Shown here: in pieces, positions 48,114 through 59,800 of the stretch
How the letters are laid out: every line of letters starts with the position of its first letter
Numbering within the stretch: position 1 is the stretch's first letter
Origin: Aplysia californica
Lineage: Eukaryota > Mollusca > Gastropoda > Aplysiida > Aplysiidae
Reading direction: 5' to 3'
NCBI RefSeq assembly: GCF_000002075.1
Contig: NW_004797481.1
Coordinates: forward strand, 768,519 to 832,518
DNA length: 64,000 nt
Notes under the pieces: generated by a model
What the model was told of the DNA's origin: nothing
Database searches by the model: none
What the model saw: the letters and a program-made list of their open reading frames with translations, nothing else
Position numbers and translations under genes: made by a program

Positions 48114-48643
48114 TTGTTTTGTTTTGTTTAGTATAGGGTTTTACGGCGCTCGCAACTGCATAAGGTCATATGAGCGCGCGGGACACACCTAATACTTTTT
48201 TTGGTAGGAAATTTTGAATTTTGCCCGGGTGGCGGCCGAAGCCTACTCTTATCGATTTTAGACCACCAAGGGATCTTTAACGTGCGCAACTTGCACACGG
48301 GCCCTCCGAGATTTCTCGCCCTTGTCCGAGAAGGCTAGGTGTAGATCTTTCCTACCAGAAGATCAGGGGTGTGGCAGAAAGACAGCTGTAAGAAAGAGTC
48401 AAGGAGTAGCAGTAGAAAGGCTGCAGAAAGAGTCAGGAGCCCAGAGGATGGGGCAGAGGGGGTGGGGGCAGAAAGAGGAGACGAAAGCAGACGACAGAAT
48501 ATTGCAAGAGAGCAGGAAAGGAGGTGAAAGGAGACAATTTTAGAGAAGAAATTTTTTTAATTTTTCTGTCGCTACCCGGATTCGAATCCGGGACCTTTGA
48601 ATGAGAGGCCGACACCTTAACCTCTAGGCCACGAGAGCCCCCC
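48114..48643 (-). mobile_element. full-length tRNA-derived SINE family C with 13-bp target duplication
   Basis: A perfect 13-bp duplication, TGTAATCATTTGT, lies at 48101-48113 and 48644-48656. On the minus strand the element starts with a tRNA-like head (48,567-48,640; TGGCCTAGAGGTTAAGGTG A-box, GGATTCGAATCC B-box). A CT-rich middle and a central block (GAAAGATCTACACCTAGCCT, GCGCACGTTAAAGATCCC) follow. It ends with the shared tail CTCATATGACCTTATGCAGT-TGCGAGCGCCGTAAAA. The intact duplication suggests a recent insertion. It lies about 440 bp upstream of the SCAMP ATG. Confidence 0.88.
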
Positions 48644-48659
48644 TGTAATCATTTGTACT

Positions 48660-49380
48660 CTATTTGTAACCTCTGATACTAATGTGTGGAAGAGAGAGTC
48701 ACACGGCTGCTGTTTTTTTATTGCTTGTTAAGTTTCGGTTGCCTGTTTGTTTATTCATTTGTTCGTGTTTTTGTCAATGTGTATTTAGATCTAGATGTGG
48801 AAGTAAAGTTGAATTATACCTTGATAATAATCTACACAGGCGTGCTTACAAGTTGAAATGGGTACCGTATAGGCCTAGTTGAATCAAGGGTGCATAAGAT
48901 TTAGTTTAACATTTATAGTTTAATTACGTGGGTAGAGTTCGTACTCTGGTGCGTGGCCAGTACTTCAAAAGGGTTCATTATACTTAGCTTCCGTCAGGAA
49001 CCAAATTCACGTTTGTATTTTTTATTCATGGTCCAAGAGTCTGTATTTAATTAAAAACCTGGTTCTCTTAAACATTTCCAAGACAGTTAACGTATTAAGT
49101 TGTGTTAAATCAATTTCAGTTACTTAATTAATAACCTATAATCTACAGGAGAAAGTTGTACACCTTCTGAAAATATAGCCTACATTAATCTGCAAACATC
49201 AGCTGATAAAAGCAACTTAAACGCTTTCGGTGCGCATCTTTTATGCTGACAGCACCCCTTATTCTACTTACAATGGAGCGATGGGAATACTTGCGATAAA
49301 TGCGTCACAATGACGTGTTTTTGCAGTGGTCTAATGAATACATTTAGGCCTAATCACATGCACACATACCCACACACTCA
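48660..49380. other. intergenic between SCAMP and AP-3 beta, nothing recognised
   Basis: No exon or known repeat is recognised in this part of the divergent intergenic region. Confidence 0.4.
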
Positions 49381-49382
49381 TG

Positions 49383-49383
<1 letters not shown>

Positions 49384-49424
<41 letters not shown>

Positions 49425-49485
49425 AAGAGAGAGAGAGAGAGAGAGGGGGGGGGCAGAGAGTGAGAGAGAGAGAGAGGGACAGAGA

Positions 49486-49576
<91 letters not shown>

Positions 49577-49626
49577 GTAGAGCACAGCCGAGAGAGAGAG
49601 AGAGAGGGGGTAAGTTATACAAGTCT

Positions 49627-49719
<93 letters not shown>
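49384..49719. repeat. compound (GA)n/(GT)n microsatellite
   Basis: Long GA runs interrupted by a GT run at about 49,490-49,526, roughly 335 bp in all, lie midway between the two divergent promoters. The long open frames here are repeat translations, not genes. Confidence 0.95.
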
Positions 49720-49721
<2 letters not shown>

Positions 49722-50318
49722 TGTTTGATGATTACAAATGTATTCGAATTCGGAGCTGTAGTGTCATAGCCTAAAACATAATTACATGTATTTCTCTGCT
49801 TTCCTGAGAGGGCAACATGATCAGGAGGTATAACGGTTTCGAGTTTTGTAAATAACTTTTGTAGGCGAGCCAGTCCATCTGTCTTCCTTCTTTGCACCCC
49901 TCCACCCCGCATGCTGAGCCTCGAGATCTCTGAAAGAACGAGTCTTTTAAAGCTGTCCATAAATACATGTATTATAGTTCTATAGGCTATGAGTATAGTA
50001 GTCCTTGGCATAGGCCTACCGATGGTGCAGGGCAAAAATTCTGCGCTTGATTATTGTGGTTCATAGATGCTGTGGCAACAATTATGACACCGATCACTGC
50101 TTATGTAATTTAAATTGTATTTCTCACAGGTCGCAGGCAGATACATTTTGCCTTTTTATGGCGAGGCCTATCCTTGACAAATTAAATATAACAAAAGAAG
50201 GAATGTGGTAGCAACTTTGAAATTGTTCTTAATCTAGTATGCAGCGAAGAAAAAATTCGGATTTTGTAAAGAAAAAAACATACAAATAATAGATCTAATA
50301 TCAGTTCAATAACACCTA

Positions 50319-50535
50319 GCATCTGTGGTGTAGCGGTTTGGCGCTTCGCTGTCTCACATTGGAGACCCCAGTTCGATTCCTAGACGGGGTAATTTTTAAC
50401 ATCTCAGTCTTTCTGCTTGGACATTGTATCCCTCTCAACCCGGGTAGGCCCTGACAGATAGAGTTGGAAACCCGCCTTCTAACTGATCTAAATTGGGTCG
50501 TTAAAACATCTAGGGTCTTCATTGAAAAAAAAATT
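50319..50535 (+). mobile_element. tRNA-derived SINE family E
   Basis: The head carries an A-box-like GTGGTGTAGCGGTTTGGCG and B-box GTTCGATTCC. The body (TCAGTCTTTCTGCTTGGACA, TGTATCCCTCTCAACCCGGG, GGAAACCCGCC) ends in an A-rich run. A diverged copy is at 10,098-10,300. The acceptor ends do not pair, so this is not a tRNA gene. Confidence 0.65.
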
Positions 50536-50579
50536 CAACTAGATTCTAGGCCTAGGCTATAAAACGGAATCATCGTTTA

Positions 50580-50842
50580 GGCCTATTCAGAGAACTACGT
50601 GGCTGGAAGATGTAAAACATAGCTCTATCTCGTGTCTTCCGGTGAAACGAAGAGCCACTGCTCAAGCTCCACTCCCAACTCCCAAGCGAAACTTCCGCTG
50701 GATCCTTACGAGAAGGCGTTGACCATCTTGAGCGTCTACAGTCTACTCTGCCTTCAAGACAGATTGTTTACCTTCTATTTTCTTTTTCTTTGGTGATCTG
50801 GTAAGCGAACATCAACGCTGAGGACCTAAAGCTTCGAAAAAG
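50580..50842 (+). promoter_or_regulatory. probable promoter / 5' UTR of AP-3 beta gene
   Basis: The stretch is GC-richer than its surroundings and has two ETS-like words, CTTCCGGT (50636-50643) and ACTTCCGC (50691). No TATA box is clear. Confidence 0.35.
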
Positions 50843-53800
50843 ATGGCAGGAAACGGTGGGTTTCAAGCATCGTCATATGCAAATGACAGACCACCGAGCT
50901 CGACCGGCAGTGGGGATGGGGATATGAGTGCTGACCCCGCAAGCAGTGGCTTTTTCACAACTGATTTTAAGAAGTGAGTAGATCTATTGAAAAAAATCAT
51001 CAAATGAAAAGGATTTCATATCTAAAGGCACGTGATATGAAGACTTTCCACTTGGTCCATTCTACATTGGAAGTAACTGAATAGAAAGAGGTTAGAGTTA
51101 GATCGCCTGAGCCTGATGCCTGATGTTGTTTTGATCTGTTCATGGCTCTGTTGTCATATTATGATTTCTAGTTAGGCGTTAATTATGAGCTTTAGTCAGA
51201 CCACTTTTGTGACATTCTCATTCAGGGAAAAATCCCTATCCATGTCAATGGTAACTTCAAGTCCAGATACTGCTGCACACATCGGATTTAGTGCAACTTT
51301 TCATTTTCACTGTGATTATTCTCACTGGGGGTGAGGATAAACTGGATATATTATTCTCACCCTGGGTGAGAAGAAAATTGATACTATTCTCACCCTGGGT
51401 GAGAATAACGACAGTCTACTATTCTCTCCCGGTTTTTTAGTTTCGGGCATCATAGGACCTCTGTCAATGAGGGCTCCAGGCGACAAAACTCATCTCCCTC
51501 TCTCTCTCCGCTGAGCGCGTGGCGACTAAAATCGCCAACTGGTGGGCCAGCTCTCGAGTGGGGTAGGCGACTATTGTCGATTTGGGGGAAAACCTTATCT
51601 TTTGAGCAAATAACGTCACCTTTTGTTGCTACAGTATTAACTCTTATCCTGCGTCTGTGCCCAGATGCGTATCTTATCAGCAACCGATTACGTCGGACTC
51701 GCCGGGCAGGCCGCCGGGGTCACTCAGTGTGTACTGTTGGTGTACAGCGCGCGCGCCGGGAAACGGGTGTTTTCGCCATGAATACTGCGGGAGTGTGTTA
51801 ACTGATGATGAAAATAACGCTCTATCCTTCATAGCATTCTATTTATAAAGTGTTACAAACACATGAAAAACCCCCTCTCACAAGCTGATAAGACATTACG
51901 AGTAGTTACGCCCATTTGAATAACCTTTCTGGACGCTCTTGTTGTTATGAATGGCCTGAGGTTCGAAAAGGGATAATTTAGGTCAATTTCCGAATGTTTT
52001 ACACTCAAATTGTTCTTTGTACCTGCACAAGGGTATTCAAAACTATTAAACAAGCTCATCTTTTATCAGGTAGTATCATTTCATACAAAATCAAGCTCAT
52101 TTGAAATATTTTGTATAGAAAAATGGAAGTCTTGTTTCCTGACTATCCTTTCGAGCTCCTCATGTCTAAGAGGGTCAATTTCTTCTATAATTTCATTGGA
52201 CGAACATCTAGAGCTATCAACTTGGCATGTTTTGAATGAGACGTATGCCTCGATTACGAACCAACGCAGGTGGTTCTAGAAGAAGGCCACAAACGCACAC
52301 AAACTCAAGCAGACTGACGCACTCACACTTGACCTGCGTGAATGGGGATCCGACTCGGGACCCGAATGACACGTAAGAGGATGCGCGCTGCGCGTGCGCT
52401 GAGCCAGGAGCTACACTGACTCGGGACCAGAACGCAGGCGAGGTGCCGAAATAGGCTTATCGGGCTACATAAACCCGGCTCCCGCAGGATGAGGGTTAAT
52501 GTATTGGTTCTGTAATGGAAAATTTTACTCTTGAATAGTTTAACCAATCAAAATTAAGAAACAAAATATGCCTATGGTTAAGGCACTGCGTTTCTTAATT
52601 AAAAAAATAATTGTGGGTTCTGCTAGGGATAACAATTAAACATGTTTTTTCTGTTGTAAACAACAAATGCCAATTCTAACATTGCAATGACAAACTATTA
52701 CTAACATTATTTCATTAAATATATAGCTTTCAGTTAGAAGGCTATTATTTTTAAAAACATACTCTACTCTGGCAAGTGAATTTAGAAAATATTTACACTT
52801 GTCTAAGGTTTTGGTGAAGATATTCGTGCATACTCTCAACTCAAGATTTAAACAAATGAAACAGTAACAATCCCCGCGGGAGCCTAGAAAAATCGGCCAG
52901 CGCTCTGGGGCAGGTCACGAACGGTCACTCTCTTACAATTCACAAATAATTTTCCATCATCCGTTCTCAACACCCTGGTAGACCAAAAAAAATCCATTGC
53001 ATTCTCAGACTGGGTGAGAATAATATTCATTTTATTCTCACCCGGCTAGTCCAGTGTGGCCTGGAATTCACCGTAAGTAGATGTAACATTTGGAGCGCTG
53101 ACAGAGGGTGTGCAGACGCTGCCAGATTGAACACGCCACCTTTTCCGATTGGTTGGCGGGGCCGTATGAGAGGCGCATGACTACTGACCTGGAATCAGTG
53201 TATACGTGAATGCGTACGCTGTTCGAGAGACTGCCTGCTGTATGTAGTGAATCAAGCATGCCCAGCGCTGTGTAGAGAGCTACAAGCTTGGCCCTGAAGC
53301 TGGAACAATATCGGCCTGCGGATACACGGTGGTCGAGTTTGGTATCACCAGTCTTGATCAGTATTCTGCTGCCTCCATACTCGGGACCGTGTTTAGCTGA
53401 ACCATCAGTCCAGACTTCTACATCGGGCAGGGGGAGCGATCAAGTGGTAGCCTCTGCTGCTGCTTTCCTGACGACTGGTTTATTAGCATGCTTGCAGTCG
53501 ACAACGAGATCGGTGCTAAAGGTCACGTTGCATGATGCAGCCTTCCACAGTTGTGTGTGTGTGTGTGTGTGGGGGGAGGGGGTAAAACAAACTAGCTCCT
53601 CACGTGGGTACATACCTAGTTCAGTTTCACCTACGAAGTTCTGGGCATGCTTTCTACTGCTCAACTTGCCTGTCTGCATGGGCACTGATTTTGTTGCGGA
53701 GGCTCTGCATTAGATTCGTTGCTGGCATACGCATGGGCTTCTCGAGTGAAATAGCGGTCAAGGCATCAGCTCTATGCCTTAGTGGTAGAATGTCTGCTTC

Positions 53801-56800
53801 AATGAGGAGGCTGTCTACACAAGTATCCTTCGAGCAGCCTGTGATGATTCTCGCTACTTCATTCTGCTTTCGTTCTGAATTAGATGGTGGTAATGATGTG
53901 GACTACCTCGAGTGGGATGTGGAATGTGATTCTAAGGATGGTATCATGAATGAAGAGGTGAATCACTCAGGAGCTATGAGCAGGGCATGTTAGCCTCAGG
54001 TCAGGGCTCAAAGGTTAAGAAGCTATATTTTCTCAGATCAACCCAAAGACACGTATGGAGTTATAATACTTAAATTTTTCTTTTTTTTTTTTTACCTGCT
54101 TTTTTATGTATTAGAGAACATTTACAGAAATATAAGTCGCTTGCGAGTTACAAACTTATAATGTTTTAGTTCTGTTGATTAATGGTTTTCAACTGTTCTA
54201 GTGTCATACATATTGAGCAGATCATGTGGAATGTTTATCCAGTAGCCTTTTAGATTTCTCATTAAAAAATACAGGTCCATGCATCCCTTACCCTAACAAG
54301 ACTCTCAATCCCAAGCACTAGCTCTGATCTCTAACATCCTTTTAATGTCTTTCATCTCTTACCCCTAACCCAGTACTGCTTAAAAAGCCAGCTAGCTGTA
54401 AATTGTTCCTTCCTGTTTTTTTTTTTCTCCTAGACATGAAGACCTGAAGACGATGTTGGACAGCAACAAAGACAGTCTCAAGCTTGAGGCTATGAAAAGA
54501 ATTATCGGGGTAATGTATCTTGAAATGTGTTATTAATTCTTTGTTTTTTCTTTGTTTTTTAAATGCTAGCTTTATTATTTCTGTTCTGCAGAGAGGGAGG
54601 GAGGGAGGTTTACTTTTTATTGCCAAGCCAAGTTGTTGTAGTTACAGAGGTCATTACTGAGACTATTTAATGTATATGTGCTTTGCAGCTTTAAATCTGT
54701 TTGAAATTGAGTTCTTAATTTTAAAAAAAGTTAATGAAGAAAATTTGACTGGCTGTCATCTTGAATTTTAAGGTCCATGCACATATAATTATATCTTTGT
54801 ATGAAATCTTTTGTCTCAGGGAGCAGTGACAATGAACTCTGGATAGGTACTTGAGTACCATGTATACTTGTGTATAGGTCGCAACTTTTCATTTCTGCCT
54901 CCCCCAAAAATTAGGTGAGCCGTATCCACCGGATACAATGAAAGGAGAGTGCTAACAGGCGTCTATTATAGAAGTGTACGGGTCATATATATCGATCTTG
55001 GCAGTCTCGATTGGGACAAAATCAAGATTTATTTTCACTTTTGTTGCTATGAAGAATTTTGCAGTAATGACATGCAGCTTGTGCATCATATATATATACA
55101 GTCGAACCTGCGTAAGACGGAATCGCAAGGGAGCCAGAAAAAAATTCCGTCTTAGACAGGGGAATTTAGGGGGAGATGGAGGTGGGGGGGGGGGGGGTTC
55201 AAAGGTCCAGCCGGTGGGATCAAGGATCGCTTGTCCGATCGGCAAGCAGTGGTCAAAACTTCACACCTCAATTGCTATGCTGTCTGATGATGACATGCAT
55301 CAACATACGTATCCAATTACCACCAGTGCTTGCCTTTCATAGGACCACTGTTTGACCTATTAAATACAGAAACGTTTGAACATCTCCCTTCTTCCATCCT
55401 TAGCCCCACCCACCATTGCCACCCCTTACTGCCATCATTGTAACAACGATTCAACGCACTCTTTTCTCGGCTGGCCGTACGATCAGGGCGGCAGGCATTG
55501 GTCAATCTAATTTCACACCTCTGGTTTCTGGACTGATGAAAGTTTCCGTAGTGGCTCGCTACTCAAGCACTCTCACGGGTAGTCGTGAGATTTAACACCC
55601 ACACTACACTGACCATCTGCATCGCTCAGGGCTCACATGATGGGGTAACATCCAGAAAGCAGGGTAACATCTACCCCCAAATTGCACCTCTACTCCCCTT
55701 CCTCACCCAGCCTCATGACCATAGCGTTAGTTTAGAGCCAGCGGAACCAAACTTACGAGTTTTGTTTCAAATCAGGGCTGAGTGGGCAAAGTATTTTCCG
55801 TCTTAGACAGGTGAAATCCTCAGAAGGGAGTGGACTTTTCTTTCCGTTTCCGGGTTGGACAGGTTTCCGTTTTATACAGGTAATTAAAGAGGAATATATC
55901 AAGGGGGGAGCGGGGAGATTCCGTTAAGACAGGTTTCTGTTTTATACAGGTTTCCGTTAAGGCAGGTTCGACTGTAGTAATTTGCCATTCTTATGTCATT
56001 TATCAAAATAACATCTGATTTCTGGTCAGTTAGACCCATTATCAAAACTGGTAAGTGAAATTGTGCTTTAACAATGTGTTTGCATCATGTGACATGACCT
56101 CTGTGAGTACTGCATGTATTGGGGACCAGCAGTTTTTGGGATACCAAAGTTCATTCACACTTGACATGTGATGAAGTATACAGTTGACTGTTTCTTCAGT
56201 TTTTTAAATGCACATTGAGTACTTGATGTGATATCAGAGTACAAAAATGGAAACCAAGTTCTAGATTTGATTGCAGCTCTGTGGGATGAACATCTGGCAA
56301 TATTTGTGTTGTTTCATTTTTTAAAGGTGCTTTTTAATCCGCCAAATTATGGTGTGAGACTATGTGTATGTCAACTGAAATTTCATACTTTGACAATCCC
56401 AAACTAAGGGCATGACTTACCCATTGGTACGACCTTTTGGCTAGTAGGGATCTTTCATCCGGTCATGATGGACTATTATTATTATTTATTAATGTGGTCT
56501 TTCATGTGTTCAGGAAAGCTTATTTTAGAAGTTGCTGTTTGCGGTTTTTTTTTCAGATGGTTGCTAAAGGCAAAGATGCATCTGATCTTTTCCCCCCTGT
56601 TGTCAAGAATGTTGTTTCCAAAAATTTAGAGGTGAGTATCATCACTTTGTATTATAGCTTTAGAGATAGAAATACTAATATGGTGCACTTTGTAAATGAA
56701 AATGAGAATACAGTGGGTGTGTCATAATGTAATATTTCCTTATTGAGCAAATGTATGACTCATGTAACGTCTGTTAGAAATACAATTGTTCACATATGTC

Positions 56801-59800
56801 ACTGCACAAGAATCTCTTGGTTTTTTTATGGGATCGCATATTGTAGTGGTGTAGGCACTTGCCTCAGCACTTGGAGGTTTCTGGTTTCAGTGCTGTCTAA
56901 ATTTCAAGAGATGTTCTTTTTAATAAAGTTTCATATATCTTTGAATTTAAGTAACTAACTGTTTTAAAACAGGCAGACATGAGGATCAAATGAGCCTCAG
57001 AATTAAGTAAATTGTATATATTAAATTTGAGCAATGATTGTGACATAAAATCTAAAACGATTTCAAATCAGACTTCAAGCAAATGTGTTTTGAAGGTGTT
57101 TGTTTTGACTTGATTTAGTTCATGTTGTGCTTTGTGACATTGATACATGAATTTGTGTAGTTGCAAGACTGTCTTACAACATTATAGCCTTGCAGTTCGC
57201 AGAATTGATAGGAATAGGGCTGACGTGATGCTAACTTGCAGTTTGAGACGATCTCATGGTTTATTAGGTTTTGGCTGCCTAAACAGAGTGGCCTGGCCCT
57301 CTAGGTTAAGTGTTGGGTCGTGGGGTTAACAGCTTTACCCATAAATAGTAAAAGGCAAAAGTTACAGATACATTGACATGAGAGAACTATCTTTAAATGT
57401 TGGGAGGTCCTGGAGCCTCTTCGGATGAAGAATGTATAAAACACCGCAGCCTAAGCTGAAAGGAAGTTGCCAAGTCTCTTCAGATTGATTTATGGAATGC
57501 TAGGACCCTCTGAGAGGCTAGAAAAACTGAACTTGTTGTCAAAGAGAGGCATGGATTCCACCTCCACAAACTGGGAATTAGTGAGACCTACTGGAACCAG
57601 TCTCTACAGAAACCAAGCATCAACATCAATTGACAAGCACTACAATGAAATCCTCAGGGAACAAGAGGCAGGAGTTGGCCATGGGAGACATGAAAATGTT
57701 GCACGGAGAAGGGTATGTTCAAGATGGGACACAAGTGGGAAAGTTGGGAAAGCTTGCCCAAGACAATGGAAATCACTTGTCCATGGCCCATAGCCTGCCA
57801 AGGAGGAAGGGCATTGATGACGATAATTTCTACACATATGCCTTACTGTTGTGCTGTTATGTTGTATCACAGTGACATGGACAAAATCAAAATGTTTATT
57901 TTAAATTTAATTTCTTTAGGTGAAGAAACTGGTCTACGTTTACCTGACAAGATATGCAGAGGAACAACAAGATCTTGCACTTCTCTCTATCAGTACTTTT
58001 CAGCGTGCTTTAAAGGTAAAAGCGTTTAAGTGATTTTGTCACTTTTGTGGCTATGATTTAAACCATTTATTGCTGATATGATGGCAGTAAAATGATTAGA
58101 CATGTGTTTTGCCATACACTTTTCATGGATATTAATGCTTTCTATTTTTTTGTGTTAACTTACAAGATTGAAAGACTTTCATAGATTAATTCAGAATCAG
58201 CTTCTTGACACCAGAATGGGACTGATTTCCTTGTTTTTTCTGGTGTTGGATGGAATAAGTTTTATTTGCATGTGGTTGGATTGTGCTGTGATGGGGTCAC
58301 ACTCCATCTATTTTTGTTTCTGACATAAACTTTCTGTTCTGACAGGACCCCAACCAATTGATCCGCGCTAGTGCATTGCGAGTCTTGTCCAGTATCCGGG
58401 TGCCTGTGATCACCCCTATCATGATGTTGGCCATCAAAGAGGCAGTAATGGATATGTCGCCGTATGTCAGGAAGACAGCTGCTCATGCTATTCCAAAACT
58501 GTACAGGTATGTTGTTTTTGTCTCATGTGAACTACAGTTTGTTCTCCCCCGTCCCCACCAATGAGCGGAAGATGTATTTCCTCTGGGTGTGGAATGGGAT
58601 GTGTGTGTGTGAACATCTATGCTCAGAAGTACACTATGTAATATTTACTTTCGTGAAGTGTCTGTGCATTTTTCCTCCCTTTCTTCAACATCTCTACTCC
58701 AACTACTGAAACTAAAGCCCTATATTCAGAATTTGGCATCAGTGTCAAATAGGTCGTTATGCTGCTGCACTTGGAACGGAACGGTCTTGGGTTCAAAGTG
58801 TGTTCTGGTTCTGACGTTGTGTCCTTCAGAATGACACTTACAACCACTTGAAAATGGATACGCCGTTAAGAATGGCTTGTATTGTCTGCTTGATAATGTT
58901 TGGGGGCCTATGTAAGGAAGCTTGCTCTGAATGCTTCCGTGGAAGCTGAGAATGTTTCAGAATATTATAACAGGTTCTGTTAAGTAGAGCCTCCTTTCAG
59001 GTAGGGTCGTATAAATGTAATTATTATTTTTATTAGACTTGTGAAAACAAAAAGTCTTTGTTATTATCAATCCAGCGAGGTGTTGGGGTCTTTCCCCTTT
59101 CTTTTTATATTTCGTGTGCTGGTGCATGTAGGTTGCATCAGATGTGATACACTAGAATCTGTTGCAGGTGTCTTTTGAGGAAGAAGGATAACTGATGTAA
59201 TCACTGATCATATTATTATTGGACAGGATGTAGGACAAAATTTTCGTCATGGGTTGGAACTACATTATGTTTTTGACTTCACAGTTTGGACCCAGAAACC
59301 AAGGAACAGTTGATTGAAGTGCTTGACAGGCTGCTGGGTGATAAGACCACGGTAGGTTAAGATTTTTACCTGTCTGAGAACTGAGTTTTCATGGTTTCCT
59401 TGATTTCTTAAAAAAAGATTAAGTAATATAGTAACTTCGTTTTATACTGACCACACTTTCTTTAAATATGAATTAATGTAAACAAATGGAGGCATTTTTT
59501 GTTCAACAATAAAATTGTTCTGCACTAGTTAGATTCTTTTTCTGAACTTTGACCCACCAATTAAAATTGGTAATTGTTACAGCAATGTTTGAGCAAGTCA
59601 GTTTTTAAATCTTGACTTCATTGACAACAAAAATACAAAATAAAGAATTTTATTTTCTATCACTAAACATCGTGTTATTATTAATTCAATTGTCTTTAGG
59701 GCTCATTGCCATATTGTACAGCGTGGGAGCTTTAACATACGATAACTCTTAGTTTCTCTGTGGTATATATTGTGCAGCTGGTTGCTGGCAGCGCTATCCA

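Noticed and set aside
48567-48640. tRNA gene (minus strand)
   Set aside because: A and B boxes are clear but the acceptor ends do not pair, and it is joined to a SINE body with a shared tail and target duplications, so it is a SINE head.
49331-50035. 234-codon minus-strand open frame
   Set aside because: Most of it is translated (GA)n/(GT)n repeat; the ends show no domain or splice context.
51317-51431. CRISPR-like array because of regular ~34-bp spacing
   Set aside because: The genome is eukaryotic, there are few units, spacers are only about 12 bp between palindromes, and no cas genes exist.
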